Part shown: positions 1 to 8,942 of the stretch, piece by piece
How positions within the stretch are numbered: position 1 is the first letter of the stretch
Layout: every line of letters begins with the position of its first letter
From: Massilia sp. Root133
Lineage (GTDB): Bacteria > Pseudomonadota > Gammaproteobacteria > Burkholderiales > Burkholderiaceae_D
Direction of reading: 5' to 3'
NCBI RefSeq assembly: GCF_001426525.1
Contig: NZ_LMEW01000001.1
Location: forward strand, 252,978-316,977
Length of the DNA: 64,000 bases
The notes under the pieces: model-generated
Databases searched by the model: none
The model's input: the letters and a program-made list of their open reading frames with translations, nothing else
Told to the model about the DNA's origin: nothing
Program-made: the position numbers and the translations under genes

Positions 1-1046
1 GCCATGGTCGCGATCACCTGGCCGACCACGGCGCCGCCTTCGCCCGCCACCTTCGACGCGGCATGTGACAGCTGGTTCGCTTCCTGCGCATGGCCGGCAT
101 TGCGCTGCACGGTCGAGGTCAGCTCTTCCATCGACGCCGCCGTTTCCTCCAGGGCGCTGGCCTGCTGTTCGGTGCGGCTCGACAGGTCGAGGTTGCCGGC
201 GGAGATTTCTCTGGACGCGGTCGCGATCGTCTCGGTGCCGTCGCGTACGCGGCCGACGATCGCGGCCAGGCTGTCGTTCATGTCGCGCAGCGCGCGCAGC
301 AAGGCCGCGGTCTCGTCCCGGCCGTGCACGGCGATGGCCTGGGTCAGGTCGCCGGCCGCCACCGTACGGGCGATTCCCACGGCCGCGCGCAGCGGGCGCA
401 CGATGCCGGCGGCCAGCAGCCACGCGCAGGCGGCACCCGCCAGCACGCCAGCCGCCGTCAGGGCCATGGACAGGCGAGCGCTGCGGGCCTCGATGGCGAG
501 GATGTCATGGTTTTGCGCATCCATTTGGCGATGCTGCAGGGCCAGCAGCGCCTCCAGCAAGTCCTGGTAGCCTCGCGCCGTCGGCACGAAGGATTCGTTG
601 AGGAGGCGCTCGGCCAGCGCGGTGTCGCCGGCGGCCTTGGCTTTCATCGCCGCGGCCGTGATGGCGCGGTAGCGCTGGCGCTGGGCGTCGATGCGGCGCA
701 GCAGGGCGGTTTCGTCGGGCGTGGTCAGCAGCGGTTCGATCTGGCGTGCGAGATCCGCCGAGCGCTTGATGGCCTCGTCCATCTCACCTTTGAAATATGC
801 GGCGACGCCGGGATCGTTACTCTTGACGATGGCCCCGGTGCGGCGGATCGCGCCGAAGACTTGCATATTCCATTCGGCGATGAGGCGCTCCTTCGCCAGC
901 GGCGCGGCTATCGCCTGCGCCGCCAGGGCGATGTCGTGCATGCGCCAAATGCTGAAGCCCGTGGTCAGTACGCCCAGGCCCAACACCAGCCCGAAGCCCA
1001 CGGCAAGCCGTCCGGCAATGTTCATCTTGGCCAACCATCCCGTCAT
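1..1046 (-). CDS. Methyl-accepting chemotaxis protein, N-terminal part (cut by window edge)
   Basis: This is a transmembrane chemoreceptor that would signal to CheA/CheW. About 348 residues are visible. The start is the ATG at 1046, behind a purine-rich GGTGGGGA stretch. The first membrane segment is at about residues 12-30. A helical periplasmic ligand region of the four-helix-bundle kind follows to about 190. The second membrane segment is at about 192-214, then a HAMP linker (RPLRAAVGIARTVAAGDL) and the start of the methylated signalling domain (SALEETAASMEELT). The C-terminal hairpin tip lies outside the window, so function cannot be confirmed. It is transcribed away from the catabolic island; whether it senses that island's substrate is speculation. 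Confidence 0.93.
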   Translation of the reverse strand, partial: MTGWLAKMNIAGRLAVGFGLVLGLGVLTTGFSIWRMHDIALAAQAIAAPLAKERLIAEWNMQVFGAIRRTGAIVKSNDPGVAAYFKGEMDEAIKRSADLARQIEPLLTTPDETALLRRIDAQRQRYRAITAAAMKAKAAGDTALAERLLNESFVPTARGYQDLLEALLALQHRQMDAQNHDILAIEARSARLSMALTAAGVLAGAACAWLLAAGIVRPLRAAVGIARTVAAGDLTQAIAVHGRDETAALLRALRDMNDSLAAIVGRVRDGTETIATASREISAGNLDLSSRTEQQASALEETAASMEELTSTVQRNAGHAQEANQLSHAASKVAGEGGAVVGQVIATM

Positions 1047-1439
1047 TTCCCCACCTCGACTTATCGAAAAAATCTATCAATTAATAGAAAAAACTTGTTT
1101 CGCGATCCAACAAAAAATTTCTTGTTTGAAATATGAATGATGCCGCAGCGAGCGGTGAAAACGCAAATGCCTCGTATAAATTTTGTGAAAACTGTGGCGC
1201 ACGGGATGCAGACAAAGATTGTGATTATGCGGGTTTTCGGATAAGTCCAAAGGGTAGGTCTTTGATTTGATAGGAGCGATTGTCAAAATTATTCGATTTA
1301 TCAATAGAATCTTTTTGCTTATTCTTGCTTGACTTTTGCCCTATATTGATTCGGCGTCACATGAGGGAAATCGTGGCGACGACCCGCTTGCAACGAGCGC
1401 AGCGACACGAAATGCGTGGGCGGGCCAACGCGACAATCA
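1047..1439. other. Divergent intergenic region between chemoreceptor and porin
   Basis: This 393-bp stretch is much richer in A and T than its surroundings. No convincing gene is visible in it. It must hold the chemoreceptor promoter on the minus strand; an AT-rich tract with a TATCGAAAAAATC stretch lies at 1064-1100. On the plus strand it holds the porin promoter at 1292-1347. Nothing else recognisable was seen. Confidence 0.6.
1292..1347 (+). promoter_or_regulatory. Porin promoter with shared regulon box
   Basis: The box reads TTCGATTTATCAAT at 1292-1305, followed by CTTTTTGCTT ending at 1320. Exactly 21 nt later is a TATATT -10 at 1342-1347. The same order and the same distances recur before the monooxygenase operon (7115-7170) and before ubiD (17740-17685, minus strand). 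No good -35 hexamer sits 17 nt from the -10, which suits an activator-dependent promoter. The regulator is probably the LysR protein at 6126, by inference only. Confidence 0.6.
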
Positions 1440-2570
1440 ATGAAATTGTGCGCAGTTGTTTATAAATACTGGAGACAAATTATCAAACCGAACGTCCTTG
1501 CACTGGTAGCGGGTGTCCTGAGTTGTGGCGCCGCGCTTGCTCAAACCAATGTCCAGCTCTACGGCAGCGTCGATGAAGGCCTGGATTACGTGAACAACGC
1601 CGGCGGCCAATCGCTGAAAGCCGTCAACGCGGGCAAGCGCTCGCCCGACCGCTTCGGCTTTCGCGGCACCGAAGACCTGGGCGGCGGGCTGAACGCTTTC
1701 TTCAAGCTCGAGACCGGCTTCAATTCCGACTTGGGCAACCAGGCCAATCCGAACAAGTTCTTCAACCGCTACGCCCAGGTCGGGCTGTCCAGCACGCGCT
1801 TCGGCACGCTGACCCTCGGCCACATGCCCGACTTCGCCTACGACTACGTGGGCGTGCTGAACAACAGTGTGCCCGGCATCTCGTGGTCGTACTCGCCCGG
1901 CAACCTCGACAATCTGGCCAACATCTTCGGCATGGACAATGCCATCCGCTACGAGACGCCCGTGATGGCGGGCCTGCAGGTGGGTGTGATGAACGGCTTC
2001 GGCGAGGATCCGTCCAATTTCTCGCGGTCGCGTACGTACTCGGTCGGCTTCCGCTACAACAACGCAGCCCTGAAGCTGGCCGGCTCGTACTCGATGTTCC
2101 ACAACCGGACGGCCGACCTGAAATCGATCTTCGGCGTCACGAACGTACTCGGCCAGAGCCTGGCGGGCGCGCAGTTCAATGCCGACCGCTTCAGCACCGG
2201 CGTGCTGGGCGCCAGTTACCAGGTCGGCATCTTCGTCCCGCACGCGACCATTACCCAGGTCCAGCTCGAGAATGCGCGCGGCGAAGTGATCCAGCGTAAC
2301 CTGCAGGCTGGCGTGAACACGGACCTGAGCGGCGGACGCAAGACGCGCATCCTCGGCTTGTCGACGGCGCATTCCACGTTCGAAGCCATCACGTATAACC
2401 AGTACAACGCATTCCTGAGCCAGTATCTGAGCCCGACCGTCCAGATCTACTGTGGCGCGGCTTACGTCCACGCGTCCGGTCCCGGCGCCCGGGCGACGGC
2501 CTTCGGCTACACGCCGTCCAGCGGACGCACCCAGACCCTGACGCGCGCCGGCGTACAAGTGCAGTTCTGA
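1440..2570 (+). CDS. Gram-negative porin (OmpC-like, porin_4 family), start uncertain
   Basis: This is an outer-membrane beta-barrel porin, presumably for uptake of the island's substrate. The mature part starts near QTNVQLYGSVDEGLDYV after a signal peptide ending CGAALAQ. It shows the family's RFGFRGTEDLGGGL segment and ends in a terminal Phe (VQVQF), the BAM recognition signal. The start is odd. The only ATG giving a sensible leader is at 1440 and has no ribosome binding site. A good GGAGAC site at 1471-1476 points instead to ATT (1479) or ATC (1482), giving a compact leader beginning IIKPNVLALVAG. From 1482 the protein would be 362 residues, normal for the family; from 1440 it is 376. The MFS gene follows after 31 nt. 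Confidence 0.9.
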   Translation: MKLCAVVYKYWRQIIKPNVLALVAGVLSCGAALAQTNVQLYGSVDEGLDYVNNAGGQSLKAVNAGKRSPDRFGFRGTEDLGGGLNAFFKLETGFNSDLGNQANPNKFFNRYAQVGLSSTRFGTLTLGHMPDFAYDYVGVLNNSVPGISWSYSPGNLDNLANIFGMDNAIRYETPVMAGLQVGVMNGFGEDPSNFSRSRTYSVGFRYNNAALKLAGSYSMFHNRTADLKSIFGVTNVLGQSLAGAQFNADRFSTGVLGASYQVGIFVPHATITQVQLENARGEVIQRNLQAGVNTDLSGGRKTRILGLSTAHSTFEAITYNQYNAFLSQYLSPTVQIYCGAAYVHASGPGARATAFGYTPSSGRTQTLTRAGVQVQF

Positions 2571-2601
2571 TCCGATTCGTATTCATCACAGAAGGTGCCA
2601 C

Positions 2602-3996
2602 ATGTTATCCAGCATTACCGACGTCAAGGTTTCGTCCAGCCCGGCAGCGGCCGACCAGGACGGCAGGGGCGCCGCCCTCATCGCCCGCATGGAAAGCGTG
2701 CCGATCTCGCGCTGGCACGTCCGGGCCCGTGTCGTCATGGGCAGCGCCACGTTCTTCGACGCCTTTGACGCGCTGTCGCTGGCCTACGTGCTGCCGGTGT
2801 TGATCGGCATGTGGCATTTGGCGCCCGGCCAAATCGGCTTGCTGATCGCCACCGGCTACATCGGCCAACTGGTCGGCGCTATCTTCTTCGGCTGGCTGGC
2901 CGAGCGCATCGGCAGGGTCAAGAGCGAGTTCTGGACGATTCTCCTGATGTCGGTGATGAGCCTGGCGTGCGCCGCGACGGGCAACTTCAACGGACTGATG
3001 GTGTGCCGCTTCATCCAGGGTATCGGCGTGGGCGGCGGCAATCCGGTCGCGGCCGTCTACATCAACGAGTTGTCGGTGGCGCACAACCGCGGCCGCTTCT
3101 TCCTGCTGTACGAACTGATCTTCCCGCTGGGCCTGCTGGCCGCCGCCCAGGCGGGCTCGCTGCTCGTGCCCCACGTCGGCTGGCAGTCGATGTTCCTCGT
3201 GGGCGGGATTCCCGGCCTGCTGATCGTCGGCTTCATCTGGTGCCTGCCCGAGTCGCCGCGCTGGCTGATCGGCAAGGGCCGTTTCGACGAGGCCGAGCGC
3301 ATCATCGAGCGTATCGAGGCGAGCACGGACAAGCGCATCGAGGTCAAGGCACGTCCGCGGGTGCCCGCGCAGGCAGCCAGGAAGGCCGGCGTGCGCGAAC
3401 TGTTTTCCGCGTTCTACCGCAAGCGCACGTTCGTCGTGTGGGCGCTGTGGGGCACCGCCTACTTCGTGGCAAACGGCCTGAACAACTGGATGCCCAGCCT
3501 GTACAAGACCGTGTACCACCTGCCGCTCGGCCAGGCGCTGCGCCTCGCGTCGATGTCGAACGTGCTCAGCGTGATCTTCGTCCTCGCGTGCGCGTTCCTC
3601 GTCGACCGCGTGGGCCGCCGCCGCTGGGTGATGTCGTCGTTCTCGATCGCCGGCGTGCTGCTCGCCGCACTGTACTTTACCGGCGCGCCGTCGGCGTACG
3701 GCGTGATGCTGCTGGGGTCGACCGCATACGCCGTGATCGGCACGACGACCATCCTGCTGTTCCTTTACACGCCGGAGATTTATCCGACCCGGATGCGCGC
3801 CGTCGGCACGGCGCTGGCGACGTCCTGGTTCCGCGCCGCATCGGCGGCCGGCCCTGCGATCGTCGGCGTGGTGCTCGGTACCAAGGGCGTCGCTCCCGTG
3901 TTCCTGATGTTTGCCGGGGTCTGCGTGCTCGGTCTGCTGGCGGCCCTCGGCATGACGGAGACACGCCAGAAATCACTCGAGGAAATCGCACCCTGA
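2602..3996 (+). CDS. MFS transporter, metabolite:H+ symporter type
   Basis: This is an inner-membrane secondary carrier of 464 residues with about 12 predicted membrane helices. The N-terminal half has [15 protein letters not shown] in helix 1 and a [11 protein letters not shown] loop, which is the MFS A-motif position. The central loop carries PESPRWLIG, typical of the sugar/aromatic-acid porter branch. The ATG follows a GAAGG site. It lies between the porin and the leuC-like gene (stop and next ATG share one base), so it probably carries the same small organic acid that the island consumes. Aromatic-acid and dicarboxylate substrates are both possible; sequence alone does not decide. Confidence 0.88.
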   Translation: MLSSITDVKVSSSPAAADQDGRGAALIARMESVPISRWHVRARVVMGSATFFDAFDALSLAYVLPVLIGMWHLAPGQIGLLIATGYIGQLVGAIFFGWLAERIGRVKSEFWTILLMSVMSLACAATGNFNGLMVCRFIQGIGVGGGNPVAAVYINELSVAHNRGRFFLLYELIFPLGLLAAAQAGSLLVPHVGWQSMFLVGGIPGLLIVGFIWCLPESPRWLIGKGRFDEAERIIERIEASTDKRIEVKARPRVPAQAARKAGVRELFSAFYRKRTFVVWALWGTAYFVANGLNNWMPSLYKTVYHLPLGQALRLASMSNVLSVIFVLACAFLVDRVGRRRWVMSSFSIAGVLLAALYFTGAPSAYGVMLLGSTAYAVIGTTTILLFLYTPEIYPTRMRAVGTALATSWFRAASAAGPAIVGVVLGTKGVAPVFLMFAGVCVLGLLAALGMTETRQKSLEEIAP

Positions 3997-5414
3997 TGCG
4001 CACCCTGTACGACAAGCTCTGGGACGAGCACCTCGTGGACCTGGACGAGGACGGCGGCGCGCTGCTGTACGTCGACCGCCACCTCGTGTACGAAGTCACC
4101 AGTCCGCAGGCGTTCGCGGGCCTGGCCGCGGGGGCACGCCCGGTATGGCGCCCCGGCGCCACGTTCGGCGTGTGCGACCACAACGTGCCGACCGCGGGCC
4201 GTGCCGGCGGCATCGCCGATCCGCTCTCGCGGCTGCAGGTGGAGACGCTGGCGCGCAATTGCGACGACAACGGGATCCCGCAATTCCGCATGCTGGACCG
4301 GCGCCAGGGCATCGTGCACGTGGTCGCGCCGGAGCAGGGGTTGACCCTGCCGGGGATGGTCGTCGTGTGCGGCGATTCCCATACGAGCACGCACGGCGCG
4401 CTGGCCGCGCTCGCGTTCGGCATCGGCACGTCCGAGGTCGAGCACGTGCTGGCGACGCAGACGCTGGCCACCCGCAAGAGCCGCACCATGCTCGTGCGGA
4501 TCGACGGCGGCCTGGCACCCGGCTGCAGCGCGAAAGACCTCGCGTTGTACCTGATCGGACGCATCGGCACCGCGGGCGCCACCGGGCACGCGCTCGAATT
4601 TACCGGCGCTGCCGTGCGCGCGCTGTCGATGGAAGGCCGCATGACGCTGTGTAACATGGCGATCGAGGCGGGGGCACGCACGGCGCTGGTCGGCGTGGAC
4701 GACACGACGCTCGACTACCTGCGCGGGCGGCCGTACGCACCCGCCGGTGTGCAGTGGGACGCGGCGGTGAAGGTCTGGCGCGGCCTCGTGTCCGATCCCG
4801 GCGCGCGCTTCGACCGCATGCTCGCGTTCGACGCCGCCGCGGTGGCGCCGCAGGTCACCTGGGGCACGTCGCCCGACATGGTGGCGCCGGTGGGCGCCGC
4901 CGTGCCCGACCCGGACGACGAGGGCGACGCCGGGCGGCGCCGCGCGATGGAAGCGGCACTCGACTACATGGCTCTCGTGCCGGGCACCCGCATCGCCGAT
5001 ATCCCGATCGACAGGGTCTTCATCGGCTCCTGCACCAACGGCCGCATCGAGGACCTGCGCGCGGCCGCCGCCGTGCTCGCGGCCGCGGGTGGCCGCATCG
5101 CGCCGAACGTGCGCCAGGCGCTCGTCGTGCCGGGTTCGGGACTCGTGCGCGAGCAGGCCCAACGCGAGGGCCTGGACCGCGTCTTCACGGCGGCCGGCTT
5201 CGAGTGGCGCGAGCCGGGATGCTCGATGTGCCTGGCGATGAACGACGACCGTCTCGCCCCGGGCGAACGCTGCGCGTCGACGTCGAACCGCAATTTCGAA
5301 GGGCGCCAGGGCGCCGGGGGACGCAGCCATCTCGTCAGCCCGGCGATGGCGGCGGCGGCCGCGCTGGCCGGCCGCTTCGTCGACGTGCGCGCCTTCGCGC
5401 GGGGAGGACGGTGA
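3996..5414 (+). CDS. 3-isopropylmalate dehydratase-type large subunit (LeuC-like hydro-lyase)
   Basis: This is a [4Fe-4S] aconitase-superfamily large subunit of 472 residues. Visible signatures are the N-terminal LYDKLWDEH, the histidine-rich [12 protein letters not shown] loop, and the cysteine ligands in [12 protein letters not shown] and [17 protein letters not shown] follows near the C-terminus. These are the LeuC landmarks. The ATG shares one base with the MFS stop, and the small subunit starts within its own stop codon. No leuB or leuA lies nearby, and the setting is a catabolic operon. It may therefore hydrate a degradation product such as maleate or citraconate rather than make leucine. 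That reassignment is inference; the fold and cofactor are secure. Confidence 0.88.
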   Translation: MRTLYDKLWDEHLVDLDEDGGALLYVDRHLVYEVTSPQAFAGLAAGARPVWRPGATFGVCDHNVPTAGRAGGIADPLSRLQVETLARNCDDNGIPQFRMLDRRQGIVHVVAPEQGLTLPGMVVVCGDSHTSTHGALAALAFGIGTSEVEHVLATQTLATRKSRTMLVRIDGGLAPGCSAKDLALYLIGRIGTAGATGHALEFTGAAVRALSMEGRMTLCNMAIEAGARTALVGVDDTTLDYLRGRPYAPAGVQWDAAVKVWRGLVSDPGARFDRMLAFDAAAVAPQVTWGTSPDMVAPVGAAVPDPDDEGDAGRRRAMEAALDYMALVPGTRIADIPIDRVFIGSCTNGRIEDLRAAAAVLAAAGGRIAPNVRQALVVPGSGLVREQAQREGLDRVFTAAGFEWREPGCSMCLAMNDDRLAPGERCASTSNRNFEGRQGAGGRSHLVSPAMAAAAALAGRFVDVRAFARGGR

Positions 5415-6064
5415 TGGAACCGTTCACCGTCGTCGACGGGTTGGCGGCGCCGCTGCGACGCGACAACGTCGACACCGACGCGATCCTGCCCAAGCAGTTC
5501 ATGAAGTCGGTCGCGCGGACGGGCTTCGGCCCCAATTTGTTCGACAGCTGGCGCTACCTCGATCCGGGCGAACCGGGCCAGGATCCGGCCATGCGCCGGC
5601 CGAACCCGGATTTCGTGCTGAACCAGCCGCGCTACCGCGCTGCGACGATCCTGCTGGCCGGGCGCAATTTCGGCTGCGGCAGCTCGCGCGAACACGCGCC
5701 CTGGGCGCTGCTGCAGTACGGCTTTCGCGTGCTCGTCGCGGTGGGCTTCGCCGACATCTTCCGCCAGAACTGCACGAAGAACGGGGTGCTGCCGGTCGAG
5801 CTGGGCGACGCGGCGCTGGACATATTGTTCGCGGCGGCGGAAAGCGAGGGCGGCTGCCGCCTGCGCGTCGACCTCGAGCACCAGCGCGTGACCGGGCCGG
5901 GCGGTTTCGCGGCATCGTTCGACATCGCACCCGCGGCGCGTCACGCCCTGCTGGGCGGCCAGGACGAGATTGGCCTGACCCTGCGCCGGCGCGAGCGCAT
6001 CGCCGCGTTCGAGCGCGAGCGGCTGGCCCGCTACCCGTGGCTGGCCGCGTCGATCCAGACCTGA
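5414..6064 (+). CDS. 3-isopropylmalate dehydratase-type small subunit (LeuD-like)
   Basis: This is the 216-residue swivelling small subunit that completes the hydro-lyase with the preceding gene. It carries [15 protein letters not shown] near the N-terminus and the substrate-loop [17 protein letters not shown]. The [12 protein letters not shown] segment is also the LeuD pattern. The start ATG overlaps the large-subunit TGA (ATGA), indicating translational coupling. As with the large subunit, leucine biosynthesis is the family default, but the neighbours are transport and ring-degradation genes. A role as maleate/citraconate-type hydratase is equally plausible. Confidence 0.88.
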   Translation: MEPFTVVDGLAAPLRRDNVDTDAILPKQFMKSVARTGFGPNLFDSWRYLDPGEPGQDPAMRRPNPDFVLNQPRYRAATILLAGRNFGCGSSREHAPWALLQYGFRVLVAVGFADIFRQNCTKNGVLPVELGDAALDILFAAAESEGGCRLRVDLEHQRVTGPGGFAASFDIAPAARHALLGGQDEIGLTLRRRERIAAFERERLARYPWLAASIQT

Positions 6065-6125
6065 TCCGCGCTGCTAGAATGGGGGCTTCGGAATCCGTTG
6101 CCGGCAGCGGCCGGCGGTATGCGTC

Positions 6126-7079
6126 ATGAACCTCTCCCTCAGGCAGCTCAAGGTCTTCCTCGGCGTTGCGCAGGCCGCCAGCTTCACCAAGACCGCGCAA
6201 CGCCTGCACCTGTCGCAGGCGGCGCTGTCCGCCATCATCCGCGAACTCGAAACCCAGCTGCAGTGCCGCCTGCTCGACCGCACGACGCGCTCGGTCGCCC
6301 TGACCGAGGCGGGGCGCATGTTCCTGCCCACTGCGGCGCATATCGTCGAGACCATCGAGAACGCGGCGCTCGAACTGCGCAAGATCGGGCGCGAAGAACA
6401 GCGCCTGCTGCGCGTGGGCGTGATGCCGCACATCGCCGTGAGCCTGATGCCGGCGGTGCTCGGCCGCTTCGCCACCCTGTGCCCGCTGGTGCGCGTGGAA
6501 ATCGTCGACAGCACGCCGTCCGAGCTGTTGCGCATGGTCGAAGACGGTGCGCTGGACGCCGCCTTCGGCCCGTTCTTCCGCAAGGAATCCGGCGTCGAGC
6601 GGCTGCAGATCTTCCCCACCCAGCTGATGCTCGCCACCGGGTTGCAGGAGACCGACTGGCCGGACTTCAGCGCCGAGCAGGAAACCTGGCGCGCGCTGCA
6701 GGGCGTCCCGCTGATCTGCTTCCTCGGCGACACGCCGATCCAGCGCATGGTCGAAGAAAGCCTCGGCGCGGCCGCCGTCACCACCGGCAAACGCACGTTC
6801 GTCGGCCACCTCGAGACGGCGATCGCGATGGCGGAGGCGGGATTCGGCGTGGCCGTGGTGCCGTCTATCTCGGCGGCGGCGTGCCAGCGCTACCGTGTAC
6901 GCCTGCATCCGATCCGTCCAGCCATCGAGCTGCCGTTCTACTGCATCACGCGCGCCGGCCGCGCCAGCAACGAGACGCTGTCCCAGCTCTCGGCCGTGTT
7001 CGAGCAGGTCGCGCAAGAATTCAGCGGTGGCAATCCCGTGCTGAAGAAGAGCCGCAAGCGCGCCACCCCGGCATCCTGA
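6126..7079 (+). CDS. LysR-family transcriptional regulator
   Basis: This is a 317-residue LTTR. The N-terminal winged helix-turn-helix reads LRQLKVFLGVAQAASFTK, then LSQAALSAIIRELE, followed by LLDRTTRSVALTEAGR. An effector-binding domain follows from about residue 90. The C-terminus is basic (KKSRKRATPAS). It begins 61 nt after the leuD-like stop, with a possible -10 (TAGAAT) at about 6074 that could give separate expression. It lies exactly between the two operons that share the CGAT-box promoter, so it is the best local candidate for their activator. The inducer is unknown. Confidence 0.9.
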   Translation: MNLSLRQLKVFLGVAQAASFTKTAQRLHLSQAALSAIIRELETQLQCRLLDRTTRSVALTEAGRMFLPTAAHIVETIENAALELRKIGREEQRLLRVGVMPHIAVSLMPAVLGRFATLCPLVRVEIVDSTPSELLRMVEDGALDAAFGPFFRKESGVERLQIFPTQLMLATGLQETDWPDFSAEQETWRALQGVPLICFLGDTPIQRMVEESLGAAAVTTGKRTFVGHLETAIAMAEAGFGVAVVPSISAAACQRYRVRLHPIRPAIELPFYCITRAGRASNETLSQLSAVFEQVAQEFSGGNPVLKKSRKRATPAS

Positions 7080-7114
7080 CGCTTCGATACATACTGTTTA
7101 TATTGTTCGATTTT

Positions 7115-7170
7115 CCCGATTAAACGATAAATTCTTTTTGCTTCCGCTCGCCTGGCCCTTTCTTTATATT
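7115..7170 (+). promoter_or_regulatory. Monooxygenase-operon promoter with shared regulon box
   Basis: The box is CCCGATTAAACGAT at 7115-7128, then TTCTTTTTGCTT ending at 7143. A 21-nt gap leads to TATATT at 7165-7170. Box, TTGCTT and -10 distances equal those before the porin and ubiD. Transcription should begin near 7177. This excludes an in-frame TTG at 7138 as the start of the monooxygenase and supports the ATG at 7201. Confidence 0.6.
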
Positions 7171-7200
7171 GGGTCGCACAAGAACTCAGCGAGACAGCAC

Positions 7201-8391
7201 ATGAACATCGTCATCATCGGGGCGGGCCTCGGCGGCCTGACCGCCGCCAATGCCTTGCTCGACCGGGGCTTCCACGTCACCGTCCTCGAACAGGCCGCGC
7301 AACTCAAGGAGATCGGCGCGGGCGTCCAGCTCAGCGCGAACGCCACCGGCGTGCTGTACCGGCTCGGTCTCGGGCCGGCACTGGAACGCATCGCCTCCGA
7401 GCCGGCCGGAAAGCGCGTGCGCCTGTGGAACACCGGCCAGGCCTGGCCGCTGTTCGACCTCGGCGCCGTGTCGCGTGAGCGCTATGGCTATCCTTACTTC
7501 ACGCTGCACCGCGCCGACCTGCACGCCGTGCTGGCCGACGGCGTGCGCCGGCGCAGCCCGGACGCGATCCGGCTCGGCGTCAAGGTCGACGGCCACCGCC
7601 AGCACGACGACGGCCGCGTGACGGTGCATGCGGCCGACGGCACGACCGTGGTCGCGGACCTCGTGATCGGCGCGGACGGCGTTCACTCGCGGACCCGCGA
7701 AGCGCTGTTCGGACCGGACGCGCCGCGCTTCTCCGGCATCATGGCATGGCGCGGCGTGATCCGCGCCTCCGACCTGCCGGCGCACATGCGCGAACCGTAC
7801 GGCAGCAACTGGGTGGGGCCGGGCGCGCACGTGATCCAGTACCCGCTGCGCGGCGGCGAGCTCGTGAACTTCGTCGGCGCCGTCGAGGGCGGCGGTTGGG
7901 AAGTCGAGTCCTGGTCCGAGCGCGGTACGCACGAGGAGTGCCTGCGCGACTTCGCCGGCTGGCACGAGGATGTGCAGGCGATGATCCGCGCCATCGACGT
8001 GCCGTACAAATGGGCCCTGATGGTGCGCGATCCGATGCCGCAATGGTCGCAGGGCAGCGTGACGCTGCTGGGCGACGCCTGCCATCCCACGCTGCCGTTC
8101 CTGGCCCAGGGCGCGGGCATGGCCCTCGAGGACGGCTATGTCCTGGCGCGCGCGCTGGACCAGTACCGCGGTGACGTTCCCCAGGCGCTGCGCAGCTACG
8201 AGGCCGCGCGCCACGAGCGCACCGCGCGCATCGTGCGCGGCTCCGCGGCGAACGCCGCGCGCTTCCACAACCCGGCGCTCGGCCATGCCGAGGGCGCCGC
8301 CGCCTACGTCGGCACCGAATGGAGCGAGGACCGCGTCAAGGAACGCTACGAATGGCTGTTCCAGTACGACGTCGACGCCGTTCCCCTGTAA
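7201..8391 (+). CDS. FAD-dependent aromatic ring monooxygenase (salicylate / 3-hydroxybenzoate hydroxylase family)
   Basis: This is a 396-residue single-component flavoprotein hydroxylase using NAD(P)H and O2. The Rossmann fingerprint IIGAGLGGLTAANAL starts at residue 4. The middle DG motif is IGADGVHSRTRE. The FAD-ribityl site is GDACHPTLPFLAQGAGMALEDG-like, which I give by its edges GDACHP and GMALED. The closest families by pattern are salicylate 1-hydroxylase, 3-hydroxybenzoate 6-hydroxylase and 6-hydroxynicotinate 3-monooxygenase. It heads an operon of tightly packed genes running to about 15960. The likely role is to introduce the hydroxyl that readies the ring for cleavage by the next gene product; the exact substrate is not readable. 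Confidence 0.9.
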   Translation: MNIVIIGAGLGGLTAANALLDRGFHVTVLEQAAQLKEIGAGVQLSANATGVLYRLGLGPALERIASEPAGKRVRLWNTGQAWPLFDLGAVSRERYGYPYFTLHRADLHAVLADGVRRRSPDAIRLGVKVDGHRQHDDGRVTVHAADGTTVVADLVIGADGVHSRTREALFGPDAPRFSGIMAWRGVIRASDLPAHMREPYGSNWVGPGAHVIQYPLRGGELVNFVGAVEGGGWEVESWSERGTHEECLRDFAGWHEDVQAMIRAIDVPYKWALMVRDPMPQWSQGSVTLLGDACHPTLPFLAQGAGMALEDGYVLARALDQYRGDVPQALRSYEAARHERTARIVRGSAANAARFHNPALGHAEGAAAYVGTEWSEDRVKERYEWLFQYDVDAVPL

Positions 8392-8413
8392 GCCAACCGT
8401 ACAAGGAGACATC

Positions 8414-8941
8414 ATGACCAAGCCGCCCGCCGTGCGCGGACTGCATCACTTCGCCTGGCGCTGCCGCGACGCCGAGGAAACCCGGGCCTTCTACGAAGAC
8501 CTGCTCGGCCTGCCGCTGGTGCACGTCATCCGCCTCGACCGCGTGCCCAGCACCGGCGAGTACTGCCCGTACGTTCACCTGTTCTTCGAGATGAGCGACG
8601 GTTCGAACATCGCTTTCTTCGACCTCGGCGACGGCGTCCGCGCCGAGCCCTCGGCCAACACCCCGGCCTGGGTCAACCACATCGCGCTGCGCGTGGACAG
8701 CCTGGCCGGCCTGGAGGACATGAAGGCGCGCCTGCAGGCCGCCGGCGTGGACGTGATCGGGCCGGTCGACCACCACTTCGTCAAGTCGATCTACTTCTTC
8801 GATCCGAACGGCTTCCGCCTCGAGTTCACGACGCCGACCGGCACGCCCGCGCAGCACGCGGCGTTCCGCAGCGAGGCGCGCGGCCAGCTCGACGACTGGA
8901 CCGCGGAAAAGGCGGCGCGCGCCGCCCGGGCGGTGGACTGA
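8414..8941 (+). CDS. VOC-superfamily protein (glyoxalase / extradiol dioxygenase fold)
   Basis: This is a 175-residue metal-dependent vicinal-oxygen-chelate protein with two beta-alpha-beta-beta-beta modules. Candidate metal ligands are the His pair in GLHHFAWRC, the His in VNHIALRV, and the Glu in RLEFTT, matching a His-His-Glu set. The ATG follows a strong AAGGAGAC site. It is placed between a ring hydroxylase and a fumarylacetoacetase, so a ring-cleaving dioxygenase is the most economical role. Small VOC proteins can also be isomerases or lyases. Its short length, close to a one-domain extradiol enzyme, leaves both open. Confidence 0.82.
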   Translation: MTKPPAVRGLHHFAWRCRDAEETRAFYEDLLGLPLVHVIRLDRVPSTGEYCPYVHLFFEMSDGSNIAFFDLGDGVRAEPSANTPAWVNHIALRVDSLAGLEDMKARLQAAGVDVIGPVDHHFVKSIYFFDPNGFRLEFTTPTGTPAQHAAFRSEARGQLDDWTAEKAARAARAVD

Positions 8942-8942
8942 C

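Noticed and set aside
2605-3519. Long open frame on the minus strand opposite the MFS gene
   Set aside because: It follows the third-position GC pattern of the real gene on the plus strand, has low-complexity Arg/Ala/Gln-rich content, and lacks a ribosome site.
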